Shown in pieces: positions 36,872 to 44,294 of a DNA stretch of 64,000 bases; the first letter of the stretch is position 1; each line of letters opens with the position of its first letter. The notes under the pieces are model-generated. The model had not been told where the DNA came from. It ran no database searches and worked only from the letters and a program-made list of their open reading frames with translations. Source of the DNA: Chitinophaga barathri (GTDB taxonomy: Bacteria; Bacteroidota; Bacteroidia; Chitinophagales; Chitinophagaceae). The position numbers and the translations under genes were made by a program. The stretch spans positions 496,001 to 560,000 of the forward strand of contig NZ_RMBX01000003.1 of the NCBI RefSeq assembly GCF_003807585.1, in the 5' to 3' direction.

Positions 36872-37591
36872 TCATTTCTGCTTCCCCTTGCGGGGCTTTT
36901 GAATATCTTTTAAAACCTGTTTATTTTCGCCATCAAGCTTTCGTTGAATTTTTTTAACATCCTCAGCCGGGGGCAGTTGTTCTGGTTTTACTCCCCTTTC
37001 ATGGAGCATTTTCCTCACCGCCAGATTATTATCTATGTGTTCTTTAGATATCGCATTTTCACCTGCAAGATCTTTCTCAATAACGTTGTGGCTTGTTAGC
37101 TCGCTTGCAAAATCCTTCGCCTTAATAGTAAGTGTCGGTAAAAAATCGGCCAAGGGCCTACTCTCAGGAACCCTCAATTTCTTTTTCATATCTGCGGTAT
37201 TAAAACCTCCAAACAATGCCTGATCAACCTTACTCCTGATTATAGCAAACCCCCTTTCATCAACTCCCCGTTCGAAAATCACACCGGAAAGTTTGTTTTC
37301 CGATTTTGATAATTTCTCTCTTGCATTAACCCGGGCAATATCTATTAACCGCTGTTCTATTATTTCCTGCTTCCTCGTTTGAACCGCAAAATAAGTCTGT
37401 GCGAAAGCAATCTCCGACTTCCCCGCATCACCATTCTGGGCAACCAGGTAACATGCATACCTAGAAAGTGCCATATCATCAATTTGGCGTTGAGCTCCTT
37501 TAGCCAATCCGATCATTTTCCCGATATCAGCAAAATGATCAGAAATCTTAGCCCCGGCATTATGACAGGCCTTTTTTGCTTTTTCAAGCAC
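36872..37591 (-). pseudogene. dinD: DinD-like (DNA-damage-inducible protein D) gene, 5' truncated
   Basis: The 239-residue frame matches DinD from about residue 42 of the E. coli protein onward: [19 protein letters not shown], then [29 protein letters not shown], then [19 protein letters not shown]. The C-terminal half ([39 protein letters not shown]) also fits. E. coli DinD modulates RecA filament stability. The N-terminal about 40 residues are missing. The only starts are a GTG at 37591 or rarer codons upstream; the frame continues as DinD-like for a few residues and then meets a stop near 37655, inside the promoter of the heme operon. Low GC suggests acquired DNA. It may be inactive. Confidence 0.75.
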
Positions 37592-37646
37592 TTTAGCAAA
37601 AATATTTAAATGATTGCACCCGCCCCAAAGCTGTTTTTCCCGATCG

Positions 37647-37680
37647 CGTAACTATATTTCCCTTTTGCGTAACAGTTACG
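37647..37680. promoter_or_regulatory. CGTAAC boxes upstream of the heme operon
   Basis: CGTAAC at 37647-37652 is repeated 21 bases later as half of the perfect palindrome CGTAAC-A-GTTACG (37668-37680). Downstream, TACATTTG (37694-37701) matches the Bacteroidota -7 element TAnnTTTG and lies 24 bases before the receptor start. The boxes are well placed for an iron or heme repressor, which is inference. Confidence 0.5.
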
Positions 37681-37725
37681 ATTTTCCCCTTCCTACATTT
37701 GCGGCTCAGCTTCAGACTAGCCAAC

Positions 37726-39798
37726 ATGTACAGATATATACTCTTATGCGCCTGCATTTTGCGGGCAGGCATTTCTTTTGCCCAAACCGACACCACCGCC
37801 GCCGGCAAAGACCTGCAGGAGGTAGTGGTCACTGCCACGCGAAACGAGCAGCAGGCAGGCAAAGTGCCCATCCCCGTCACCATCATCAACAAACAGCAAC
37901 TCCGCTCCATGGGTGCGGTATTGCTGCAGCAGGTACTGGCAGAGCAAACCGGCCTGTTCATCACCCCGGACCATGGTACCGGTGTACAGATGCAGGGGCT
38001 GGACGCGCAATATGCCCTTATCCTCCTCAACGGCGAACCGCTTATCGGCCGCACCGCCGGTACTTTGGACCTCAGCCGCATCATGGTCGGCAATATCGAA
38101 AGGATAGAGATCATCAAAGGCCCCGTGTCTTCGCTCTATGGCAGCGACGCACTGGCAGGCGTGATCAATATCATTACTGACAGCAAAAGCCGCCAGGGTT
38201 TTACCAGTATAGACAGCCGTTACGCCACCAACAATACTTTTAATGCCAATGCGGAAACCCGCCTGTTCGGCAAACGCAGCGCCTTCAGCGCCAGCGCCGG
38301 ATATCTCAGCAGCGACGGTTATACCCTGGGAGACGGCGCCGGAAGCCCAACCTCCGCGCCTTTCAGATCACTCACCCTGCAATCCCGCTGGCAGCAGGAC
38401 TGGAGCAAACAATTACAGACATCCCTCTCCGGCCGGTATTACCGCCAGCGGTACGACAGCTACTTCCAGGATACCAAAGGCACCGTGGACGATATCGGGA
38501 AAGAACAGGACGCCAATATTTCCCTCCAGGTAAAACATACGCCCAACCAGGATTTCAGGCAGACGTTCCGGTTGTATTACTCCCGTTATCACACGCAGGA
38601 AGACATGATCTACCGGCAGAACAAAGCGATTTACGATACTTCCTACTTCACCCAGCAATACATCAAACCGGAATACCAGCTGGACTGGCAGGTACATCCC
38701 AAACACCTGCTCACGGCAGGATTGGGATATGTGCGCGAATCCGTTGAAGCCACCCGGTACGATGAAAAGATGGCGTTTAATACCGGGTATCTTTTCCTCC
38801 AGGAAAACTGGCAGCCGGCAGAACGCTGGAATATATTGCTGGGCGGCCGTTTCGATATGCACGATCAATACCCCTCGCAGTTCAGCCCCAAACTGTCTGC
38901 CTCCTATAGATTCCTGCCGCAGTGGCGTGTGATGGCTTCGGTGGGAAGAGGATACCGCGCCCCGGATTTCAGGCAGCTGTACCTGCATTTTAATAACGCC
39001 GCCGTGGGTTACACCGTGGCCGGCACCCGGCTGGCAAAGGATATACTCCTCCAGATGCAGCAACAGGGCCTGATCCGCCAACTGTATGTGGATCCGGAGA
39101 ACCTGAACGAACTGGATGCGGAAAGCTCTTGGTCGTACAACCTGGGCGTGCAGGGCAAACCTTTCAAAAGCAGCCATGCCAAGATGAATTTCTTCTACAA
39201 CAAAGTGAGCAACCTCATCGATACACGCCCTATTGCCGAGAAAACAAACGGACAGCGGGTATTCAGCTATATCAACCTCAAAAGCATTGCCACCTGGGGC
39301 GCAGAAGCCGAATGGGAACAGCAGATCGGGGAACATTTCCGCGCATCCGCCGGTTATCAATACCTCATGAGCCGCGACAATGAACTGTACAAACTGGTAA
39401 AAGACAAACAGGTATACACGCAGGATAAAGAAACACGCGAAACACGTGCGCTCAAAAAGAGCGAATACTTCGGGCTGTTCAACCGCAGCCGCCACACCGG
39501 CAACTTCAAGCTCAGCTACATCCATACCCGCCTGGGCCTGGACTTCAACGCCCGGCTGCTGTACCGCGGCAAATACGGTTTTGCCGACGAAAACGGGAAC
39601 CAGGTGCCGGATACAGACAGTGAATTTGTAAAAGGTTACGCCACGGTAAACGTTGCGGCGGCCAAACTGCTGCTGCAAAACCGCCTGCGGATACAGGGAA
39701 CGGTGGAAAATCTTTTCGGGTATACGAACGCTTCCTATATCCCAACCCTTCCAGGGCGGCTGTTTTCAGTAGCGGTCGGTTACACGTTCAATCACTAA
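37726..39798 (+). CDS. HmuR-like TonB-dependent heme receptor
   Basis: This 690-residue outer-membrane receptor has a signal peptide (about 1-19, ISFAQ) and a TonB box (LQEVVVTATRNEQQAGK, about 30-46). The plug contains QMQGLDAQYALILLNGEPLIGRTAGTLDL and IERIEIIKGPVSSLYGSDALAGVINIIT, and the barrel ends GRLFSVAVGYTFNH. It lacks the carboxypeptidase-like extension seen in SusC. Its heme assignment rests mainly on the HmuY-family gene 48 bases downstream; the barrel sequence alone would also fit a colicin/vitamin receptor. I use the ATG at 37726 rather than an upstream codon at 37699. Confidence 0.85.
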   Translation: MYRYILLCACILRAGISFAQTDTTAAGKDLQEVVVTATRNEQQAGKVPIPVTIINKQQLRSMGAVLLQQVLAEQTGLFITPDHGTGVQMQGLDAQYALILLNGEPLIGRTAGTLDLSRIMVGNIERIEIIKGPVSSLYGSDALAGVINIITDSKSRQGFTSIDSRYATNNTFNANAETRLFGKRSAFSASAGYLSSDGYTLGDGAGSPTSAPFRSLTLQSRWQQDWSKQLQTSLSGRYYRQRYDSYFQDTKGTVDDIGKEQDANISLQVKHTPNQDFRQTFRLYYSRYHTQEDMIYRQNKAIYDTSYFTQQYIKPEYQLDWQVHPKHLLTAGLGYVRESVEATRYDEKMAFNTGYLFLQENWQPAERWNILLGGRFDMHDQYPSQFSPKLSASYRFLPQWRVMASVGRGYRAPDFRQLYLHFNNAAVGYTVAGTRLAKDILLQMQQQGLIRQLYVDPENLNELDAESSWSYNLGVQGKPFKSSHAKMNFFYNKVSNLIDTRPIAEKTNGQRVFSYINLKSIATWGAEAEWEQQIGEHFRASAGYQYLMSRDNELYKLVKDKQVYTQDKETRETRALKKSEYFGLFNRSRHTGNFKLSYIHTRLGLDFNARLLYRGKYGFADENGNQVPDTDSEFVKGYATVNVAAAKLLLQNRLRIQGTVENLFGYTNASYIPTLPGRLFSVAVGYTFNH

Positions 39799-39846
39799 AC
39801 AAACATTTAATCATCATTCACTTATAAAACGTATAAAACGCAGTAT

Positions 39847-40431
39847 ATGAAAAGACAGAAATTTTACCTCGGCGCATTGGCTGTAGCGGCATTTTCCATC
39901 ACCGCCTGCAGCAACGACGATGATGTGAAGCCTGAGCCCAAACCGACCATCGTATCTACCACCGCCGTCAACGTGAACGCGGACGCGGCAAATACCGGGA
40001 AATTCACCCTGTTCAGCTTCGCGGACAATAAAGTGATCGCCAATGCGGATTCCGCCACCACCAAATGGGACATCGGTTTCAGGGCTACCACCATCATCAT
40101 CAACGGCGGCACCAGCGGCCCCGGCAGCGCACAGGCGCAGGTACTCACCGGCGTATACAACGAGCTCACCGCCGCGCCCGAAGCAGGATATGCCGCGGAC
40201 GGAGCTACCAAAGCGATCACCGGCTGGTACAATTACAACATGACCACGCACATCATTTCACCGGTAACAGGTAAGTTTTTTGTACTGAAAACCGCCACCG
40301 GCAAATACGCCAAAGTGGAAGTGACCAGCTATTACAAAGATGCACCCGCTTCACCGACCCAGACTTCCGAATCCCGTTATTATCATTTCAGGTATGTATA
40401 CCAGGCAGACGGTACGCGCAATTTTAAATAA
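39847..40431 (+). CDS. HmuY-family heme-binding lipoprotein
   Basis: This 194-residue lipoprotein has lipobox SITAC (Cys21) followed by an acidic linker (SNDDDVKPEPKP). The family core is visible: GKFTLFSFADNKVIANADSATTKWDIGFRATTIIINGG, the hallmark WDIxFR strand, then GSAQAQVLTGVYNEL and a C-terminal beta-sandwich (FFVLKTATGKYAKVEVTSYY). In Porphyromonas, HmuY captures heme and hands it to HmuR. The gene lies between the receptor and a DUF6607 gene in one operon. Heme ligands cannot be assigned confidently here. Confidence 0.88.
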   Translation: MKRQKFYLGALAVAAFSITACSNDDDVKPEPKPTIVSTTAVNVNADAANTGKFTLFSFADNKVIANADSATTKWDIGFRATTIIINGGTSGPGSAQAQVLTGVYNELTAAPEAGYAADGATKAITGWYNYNMTTHIISPVTGKFFVLKTATGKYAKVEVTSYYKDAPASPTQTSESRYYHFRYVYQADGTRNFK

Positions 40432-40450
40432 ACCATAAAGCTTTTCATCA

Positions 40451-41386
40451 ATGAAAAAAACGATCATCTCCGCTATTGCCCTTGCTTTCGTAGCAATGAA
40501 CGGCAACGCGCAGGACAAGCTCGCACAGGACAAAGCCGCCATCAAAAATCTCTGCGGCTGCCACGACGTTACATTCGAATATTCTGAAACATTCCCGGCA
40601 GACACCAATTACAAGCCGAAAGGTTACAAAAAGACCAGCGGCGCCATTGAATACATCACTGTAGCCGAAGAAGGCCCGCGCCGCATCGTGCTCCAGCACC
40701 TGCTCATCGCCGGTGGCGATGTGATCAAACACTGGACGGAAGATTGGCAGTACGAAAACCGCACCCTGCTGAGCTTCGACAAAGACGACCAGTGGAAAAA
40801 AACAGAGCTCCCCGCCGCAAACGTAAAAGGCCAGTGGACGCAGAAAGTATTTGGCGTGGACGATGAGCCCCGTTACGAAGGCTCCGCCAGCTGGGTACAT
40901 GCGGATGGAAGGCATTACTGGGAATCCACCAGCAGCGCTCCCCTGCCCCGCCGCGAATACACCACCCGCAGCGATTACAACGTGCTCGTGCGCACCAATC
41001 ACCACGAGATCACTTCCAAAGGCTCCATCCACGAGCAGGACAACCAGAAGGTAGTCCGCACAGACGGAACCGACAAAGTGATCGTTGGCGAAAAAGGCCT
41101 CAACACCTACAACCGCGTGGACGATGCACAATGTGAAAAAGCCATCGCCTGGTGGAATGAACACAAAGCCTTCTGGGCGCTGGTACGCAAAGGCTGGGAC
41201 CAGCTTTACCAGGACAACTCCACCGTTACACTGCAGAAAAAAGTGAACGATACCCCGCTGTACAAAGCCATGGGTGAACTGGAGAAAAAAGCGCACGACA
41301 AAGAACTGACCGGCGCCGCACTCGAAAAAGCCATCGCATCCACCTTGCAGCAGTTTGCAGGCAGGAAGGACGTGAGCATGAAATAA
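40451..41386 (+). CDS. DUF6607-family exported protein
   Basis: This 311-residue secreted protein has a signal peptide (about 1-20, NGNAQ) and the DUF6607 pattern: IKNLCGCHDVTFEYSETFPAD near residue 35, IVLQHLLIAGG, KHWTEDWQYENRTLLSFD and YEGSASWVHADGRHYWESTSSAPLPRREYTTRSDYNVL. The family has no assigned function. Its place 19 bases after the HmuY gene suggests a role in heme handling, and the CGCH segment (two cysteines and a histidine) is a candidate ligand site. It ends the operon. Confidence 0.85.
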   Translation: MKKTIISAIALAFVAMNGNAQDKLAQDKAAIKNLCGCHDVTFEYSETFPADTNYKPKGYKKTSGAIEYITVAEEGPRRIVLQHLLIAGGDVIKHWTEDWQYENRTLLSFDKDDQWKKTELPAANVKGQWTQKVFGVDDEPRYEGSASWVHADGRHYWESTSSAPLPRREYTTRSDYNVLVRTNHHEITSKGSIHEQDNQKVVRTDGTDKVIVGEKGLNTYNRVDDAQCEKAIAWWNEHKAFWALVRKGWDQLYQDNSTVTLQKKVNDTPLYKAMGELEKKAHDKELTGAALEKAIASTLQQFAGRKDVSMK

Positions 41387-41403
41387 TTCAACCCTGAGAA
41401 AGT

Positions 41404-41436
41404 GATCCCGTTCCTGGTTCTTCCGGGAGCGGGATC
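41404..41436 (+). terminator. Probable terminator hairpin of the heme operon
   Basis: GATCCCGTTCCTGG pairs with CCGGGAGCGGGATC (14 bp, two wobbles) around TTCTT. The T content afterwards is modest, so termination efficiency is uncertain. Confidence 0.6.
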
Positions 41437-41502
41437 TGTATTTATAGTCAGTTCATTTATCAGCTAATGAATAGAGGGCGCCAAATAATTGATTATCTAC
41501 AC

Positions 41503-41539
41503 AAAAGCAAAAGGCGGCTTCTCTTTCGAGAGAACCGCC
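41503..41539 (-). terminator. Terminator of the nine-gene oxidative PUL operon
   Basis: GGCGG and TTCTCT pair with AGAGAA and CCGCC (41513-41539, one bulged C, loop TTCG). On the minus strand a TTTTGCTTTTG tract follows. It is 44 bases past the epimerase stop. Confidence 0.75.
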
Positions 41540-41582
41540 GATTGTTCCACGTTTCCAGTTACTGAATCAAAAAAAGCCGTTA

Positions 41583-42428
41583 TTAAAAAATACTCCTGTA
41601 AAATGTTGCCCCTTCGGCAGCCAGTTCGTCCGCGCTGTTTGCCAGCGGCCGCCAGATACAGGCCGCGCGGGCCAGTTCTTTTGACGGCGCGCCAAAGGTT
41701 TCCAGCACGATAGCCCCGTTGTAACCGATCTCTTTCAGCGCGTCGCGGATGCCGGGCCAGTCCAGGTGGCCGGTGCCGGGTGTACCGCGGTCGCTTTCAT
41801 TGCCCTGCACATGGCAGAGCAGCTCACCGCCTATTTTGCGGATCGAGGCAGGGATATTTTTCTCCTCGATATTCGCGTGAAAGGTGTCCAGCGAAATGCG
41901 GAGGCTGGGATGACCGGCTTCTTTTACCAGGTCCAGGGCCTGGTCCACTGTGTTGATCATATCCGTTTCAAAGCGGTTCAGCGGTTCCACTCCCAGCAAT
42001 ACGCCATGATCCGATGCGGCTTTGGCGGCTTCGCGGAGGCCCTGCAGGCACCAGGTTCTTTCCTGCGCCTTTTGTTCAGGGCTTACGATACGCGTTTTGC
42101 CGACGGCTGCGTAGAGCGGGCCGGTGAATACGGGACTGCCCATCTGCTCCGCAATGCGGGTACAGTCTATGATGTAATCCAACGCCTGTTTGCGGATGCC
42201 TGCATCTTCCGAAGAAAGATCACGGTCCGGCCCGAAAGCGCCGCTGATGGTAATCTTCAGGCCGGTGTCCCGCGCCATGGATTGTAATTGCTGCCAGTCT
42301 ATCAGTCCCGCGTCCTCCACCGCTACCTCTATGATGTCGTATCCGGCTGCTTTGATCTTTTGCAGCAGGTGAAACGATGCGGTGGAAAAAGGAGAAACCC
42401 AAACGAATGTGCTAACGCCTCTCTGCAT
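41583..42428 (-). CDS. Sugar epimerase/isomerase, TIM barrel (tagatose/psicose 3-epimerase-like)
   Basis: This 281-residue cytoplasmic enzyme has the xylose-isomerase-like TIM barrel. The motif GVEPLNRFETDMINT matches D-tagatose/D-psicose 3-epimerases. The four metal ligands of that family are all present: Glu in VEPLN, Asp in ISLDTFH, His in LCHVQGN and Glu in VLETFG. Members interconvert ketohexoses at C3, and some relatives act on 3-keto-glycosides. It is the last gene of the operon, 4 bases after the Gfo/Idh gene. A TTG at 42443 overlaps that gene; I prefer the ATG at 42428. It would feed the sugar into central metabolism. Confidence 0.88.
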   Translation of the reverse strand: MQRGVSTFVWVSPFSTASFHLLQKIKAAGYDIIEVAVEDAGLIDWQQLQSMARDTGLKITISGAFGPDRDLSSEDAGIRKQALDYIIDCTRIAEQMGSPVFTGPLYAAVGKTRIVSPEQKAQERTWCLQGLREAAKAASDHGVLLGVEPLNRFETDMINTVDQALDLVKEAGHPSLRISLDTFHANIEEKNIPASIRKIGGELLCHVQGNESDRGTPGTGHLDWPGIRDALKEIGYNGAIVLETFGAPSKELARAACIWRPLANSADELAAEGATFYRSIF

Positions 42429-42432
42429 ATGC

Positions 42433-43545
42433 TTAACTTTCAAAATCAGGTATCTGTATACGTTTGCCGTTGTTCATCGCGGACTCGTGCGCGCAGATGC
42501 CCGCGCAGGTGTAGTTTGCCGCAATGTGCGCATCCACCGCGGAATAACGGTTTTCTGTGATCGCCGCGAGGAATTCCTGCACCAGGTGAGGATGCGAGCC
42601 GCCATGGCCCGCGCCTTGCAGGAAAGACACGTGATTAGGATCGTCTATCTTTTCCCTTTTGGTAAAATGCGCGATCTCCGGGATCAGCAAAGCGTCCGTA
42701 TCGGGTACATTGATGCGTTTTGCGTTTTCGCCGCCGTCGAAGATGACGTGTTCTTCATCCTGCAACTGCTCCCATTCGAAAGACATTTTAGTGCCGTATA
42801 CATCATAACTTTCACGGTACTGGCGCACCACGTCAAAAAGAGAACGGGTGGCCTCGGCTACCACGTCGGAATTTTTGAGGGTGAAGGTGGCCGTTTCCAC
42901 GGCAAAAGGAGAATTGTACCGTTTGGCGAGATCGTCGCTGAGGCGGCCGGAGCCGTGGCATACCACGGATTCAGCTTTCGTATTGTTGATGCGCAGCAGC
43001 GGGGAAATCGCGTGCGTGCCGTTCAGCATGGGCGGATACCCTTTCCAGTATTCGTCCCAGCCGGGCATGCTCATATCCTGGATGTGCGAACCGCGTACAA
43101 ACTGGATGCGGCCCAGCTGGCCTGATTCCGCGAGATGCAGGCCGTACAGGAACTCACGGGTGTACAATGCGGTTTCCATCATCATATACACTTTGCCTGA
43201 TTTTTTTCTTGCTTCCACGATGGCTTTACAATCTTCCACCGTCATCGCCATGGGAATGGTGCAGGCGGTGTGTTTGCCCGCATTCAGGGAGGCCAGTGTC
43301 ATTTTCGCGTGTTCGGGCACGGGTGTTACAATGTGGATAGCATCTACGTCCGCGCGTTTAGGCACATCTTCGTAATTGGTAAAGATGAGGTCATCATCCA
43401 GGTTAAACTTTGCTTTCAGCTCTTTCAGCGTTTCCGGATTGCGCGTACAGATACCTACGCGTTTGATGGCGGGATGGTTCTGATAAATGGGTATAAACTC
43501 TTTGCCAAAGCCCATTCCAACGATTACTACCGTGATCTGTTTCAT
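42433..43545 (-). CDS. Gfo/Idh/MocA-family oxidoreductase, atypical active site
   Basis: This 370-residue protein has an N-terminal Rossmann domain with the NAD(P) motif VVIVGMGFGKEF (about 7-17) and a C-terminal alpha/beta dimerisation domain. Family members oxidise or reduce sugars and sugar alcohols. The usual EKP motif, whose lysine is catalytic, is replaced by Thr96-Ile97-Pro98 (HTACTIPMAMT), so chemistry may differ. No signal peptide is visible. Neighbours are a ThuA-domain gene 27 bases upstream and the epimerase 4 bases downstream. Related Gfo/Idh proteins make 3-keto-sugars, which fits the operon but is unproven. Confidence 0.88.
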   Translation of the reverse strand: MKQITVVIVGMGFGKEFIPIYQNHPAIKRVGICTRNPETLKELKAKFNLDDDLIFTNYEDVPKRADVDAIHIVTPVPEHAKMTLASLNAGKHTACTIPMAMTVEDCKAIVEARKKSGKVYMMMETALYTREFLYGLHLAESGQLGRIQFVRGSHIQDMSMPGWDEYWKGYPPMLNGTHAISPLLRINNTKAESVVCHGSGRLSDDLAKRYNSPFAVETATFTLKNSDVVAEATRSLFDVVRQYRESYDVYGTKMSFEWEQLQDEEHVIFDGGENAKRINVPDTDALLIPEIAHFTKREKIDDPNHVSFLQGAGHGGSHPHLVQEFLAAITENRYSAVDAHIAANYTCAGICAHESAMNNGKRIQIPDFES

Positions 43546-43572
43546 TGTATATTCTGATTTGTTATTGAAAAT

Positions 43573-44289
43573 TTATTTACGCGCCGCCCATTTCACGGCA
43601 TTCCGCAGGATGGTCTGGTATGCTTCCAGCTCATGGGAAGCTGCATCATGGCCCAATGCAAAGCCTACGATACGCGCCTTCGGATTTTTCACCACAAACA
43701 ACGCGGGATGCGTTACGCCAGCTTCGTTTTTGCTGGTGGCCAGCACACGGATGCCGGGGCCGGCGGGGTCTTCGTTGTAGTGATACAGTTCATCATCCAG
43801 TTTAAAAGTTTTGGGAACATTTTTGGTGATGGGATGTTTGGAATCATTCACCGTAACGGTGAAAGGGCCGTATTTTTCATGGGAACGGCTGCCGCCGCTG
43901 ACCAGTTTAAAATTGTAGGTAGGCCAGTCTCGCCAGTTGTACCAGATGGATGCATGCGCCAGCACCAGGCCTTTACCCGCATCCGTAAATGCGAAAATGG
44001 CTTTGCGGGTCACGGAATCCTTGATGGGTTGGTTGTTGGAGAGCATCAGCACGTCTGTTTCAGGCAGATGTTCCAGGATGGTGGTGGGATCGTCTGTATA
44101 GGTAACCGTGGCCAGGCCGCCTTTCCGGAGCGTGGCGGCATCTTCTTCTTTGTACCAGCGGTTAAAATCGTGCGAGCCGCCGCCGCCGACCATCAGCACG
44201 CGGATCTGCGCCGCCAGCGGATTAGCTGCTATCAGCAATGCCAGGCCGAGGCCAAGGCGCATAATTGGTTTGGAAATGTGGTGTGTCAT
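43573..44289 (-). CDS. ThuA-domain protein, exported
   Basis: This 238-residue protein has a signal peptide (about 1-25, NPLAAQ) and a ThuA-like class-I glutamine-amidotransferase fold: IRVLMVGGGGSHDFNRW, then VLMLSNNQPI, GKGLVLAHASIWYNW and the C-terminal RIVGFALGHDAASHELEAYQTILRNAVKWAARK. ThuA proteins occur in trehalose/sucrose-related keto-sugar pathways and in many Bacteroidota PULs; their reaction is not settled. The frame is open to 44436 but the ATG at 44289 gives the signal peptide. It starts 5 bases after the azurin-fusion gene. Confidence 0.85.
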   Translation of the reverse strand: MTHHISKPIMRLGLGLALLIAANPLAAQIRVLMVGGGGSHDFNRWYKEEDAATLRKGGLATVTYTDDPTTILEHLPETDVLMLSNNQPIKDSVTRKAIFAFTDAGKGLVLAHASIWYNWRDWPTYNFKLVSGGSRSHEKYGPFTVTVNDSKHPITKNVPKTFKLDDELYHYNEDPAGPGIRVLATSKNEAGVTHPALFVVKNPKARIVGFALGHDAASHELEAYQTILRNAVKWAARK

Positions 44290-44294
44290 ATCGT

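Noticed and set aside
37593..38117. 174-residue open frame opposite the start of the heme receptor gene
   Set aside because: Shadow of the receptor on the other strand, with Ser/Arg/Cys-rich composition.
38413..39678. 421-residue open frame opposite the heme receptor
   Set aside because: Antisense shadow in a GC-rich gene; no signal peptide, domain or promoter supports it.
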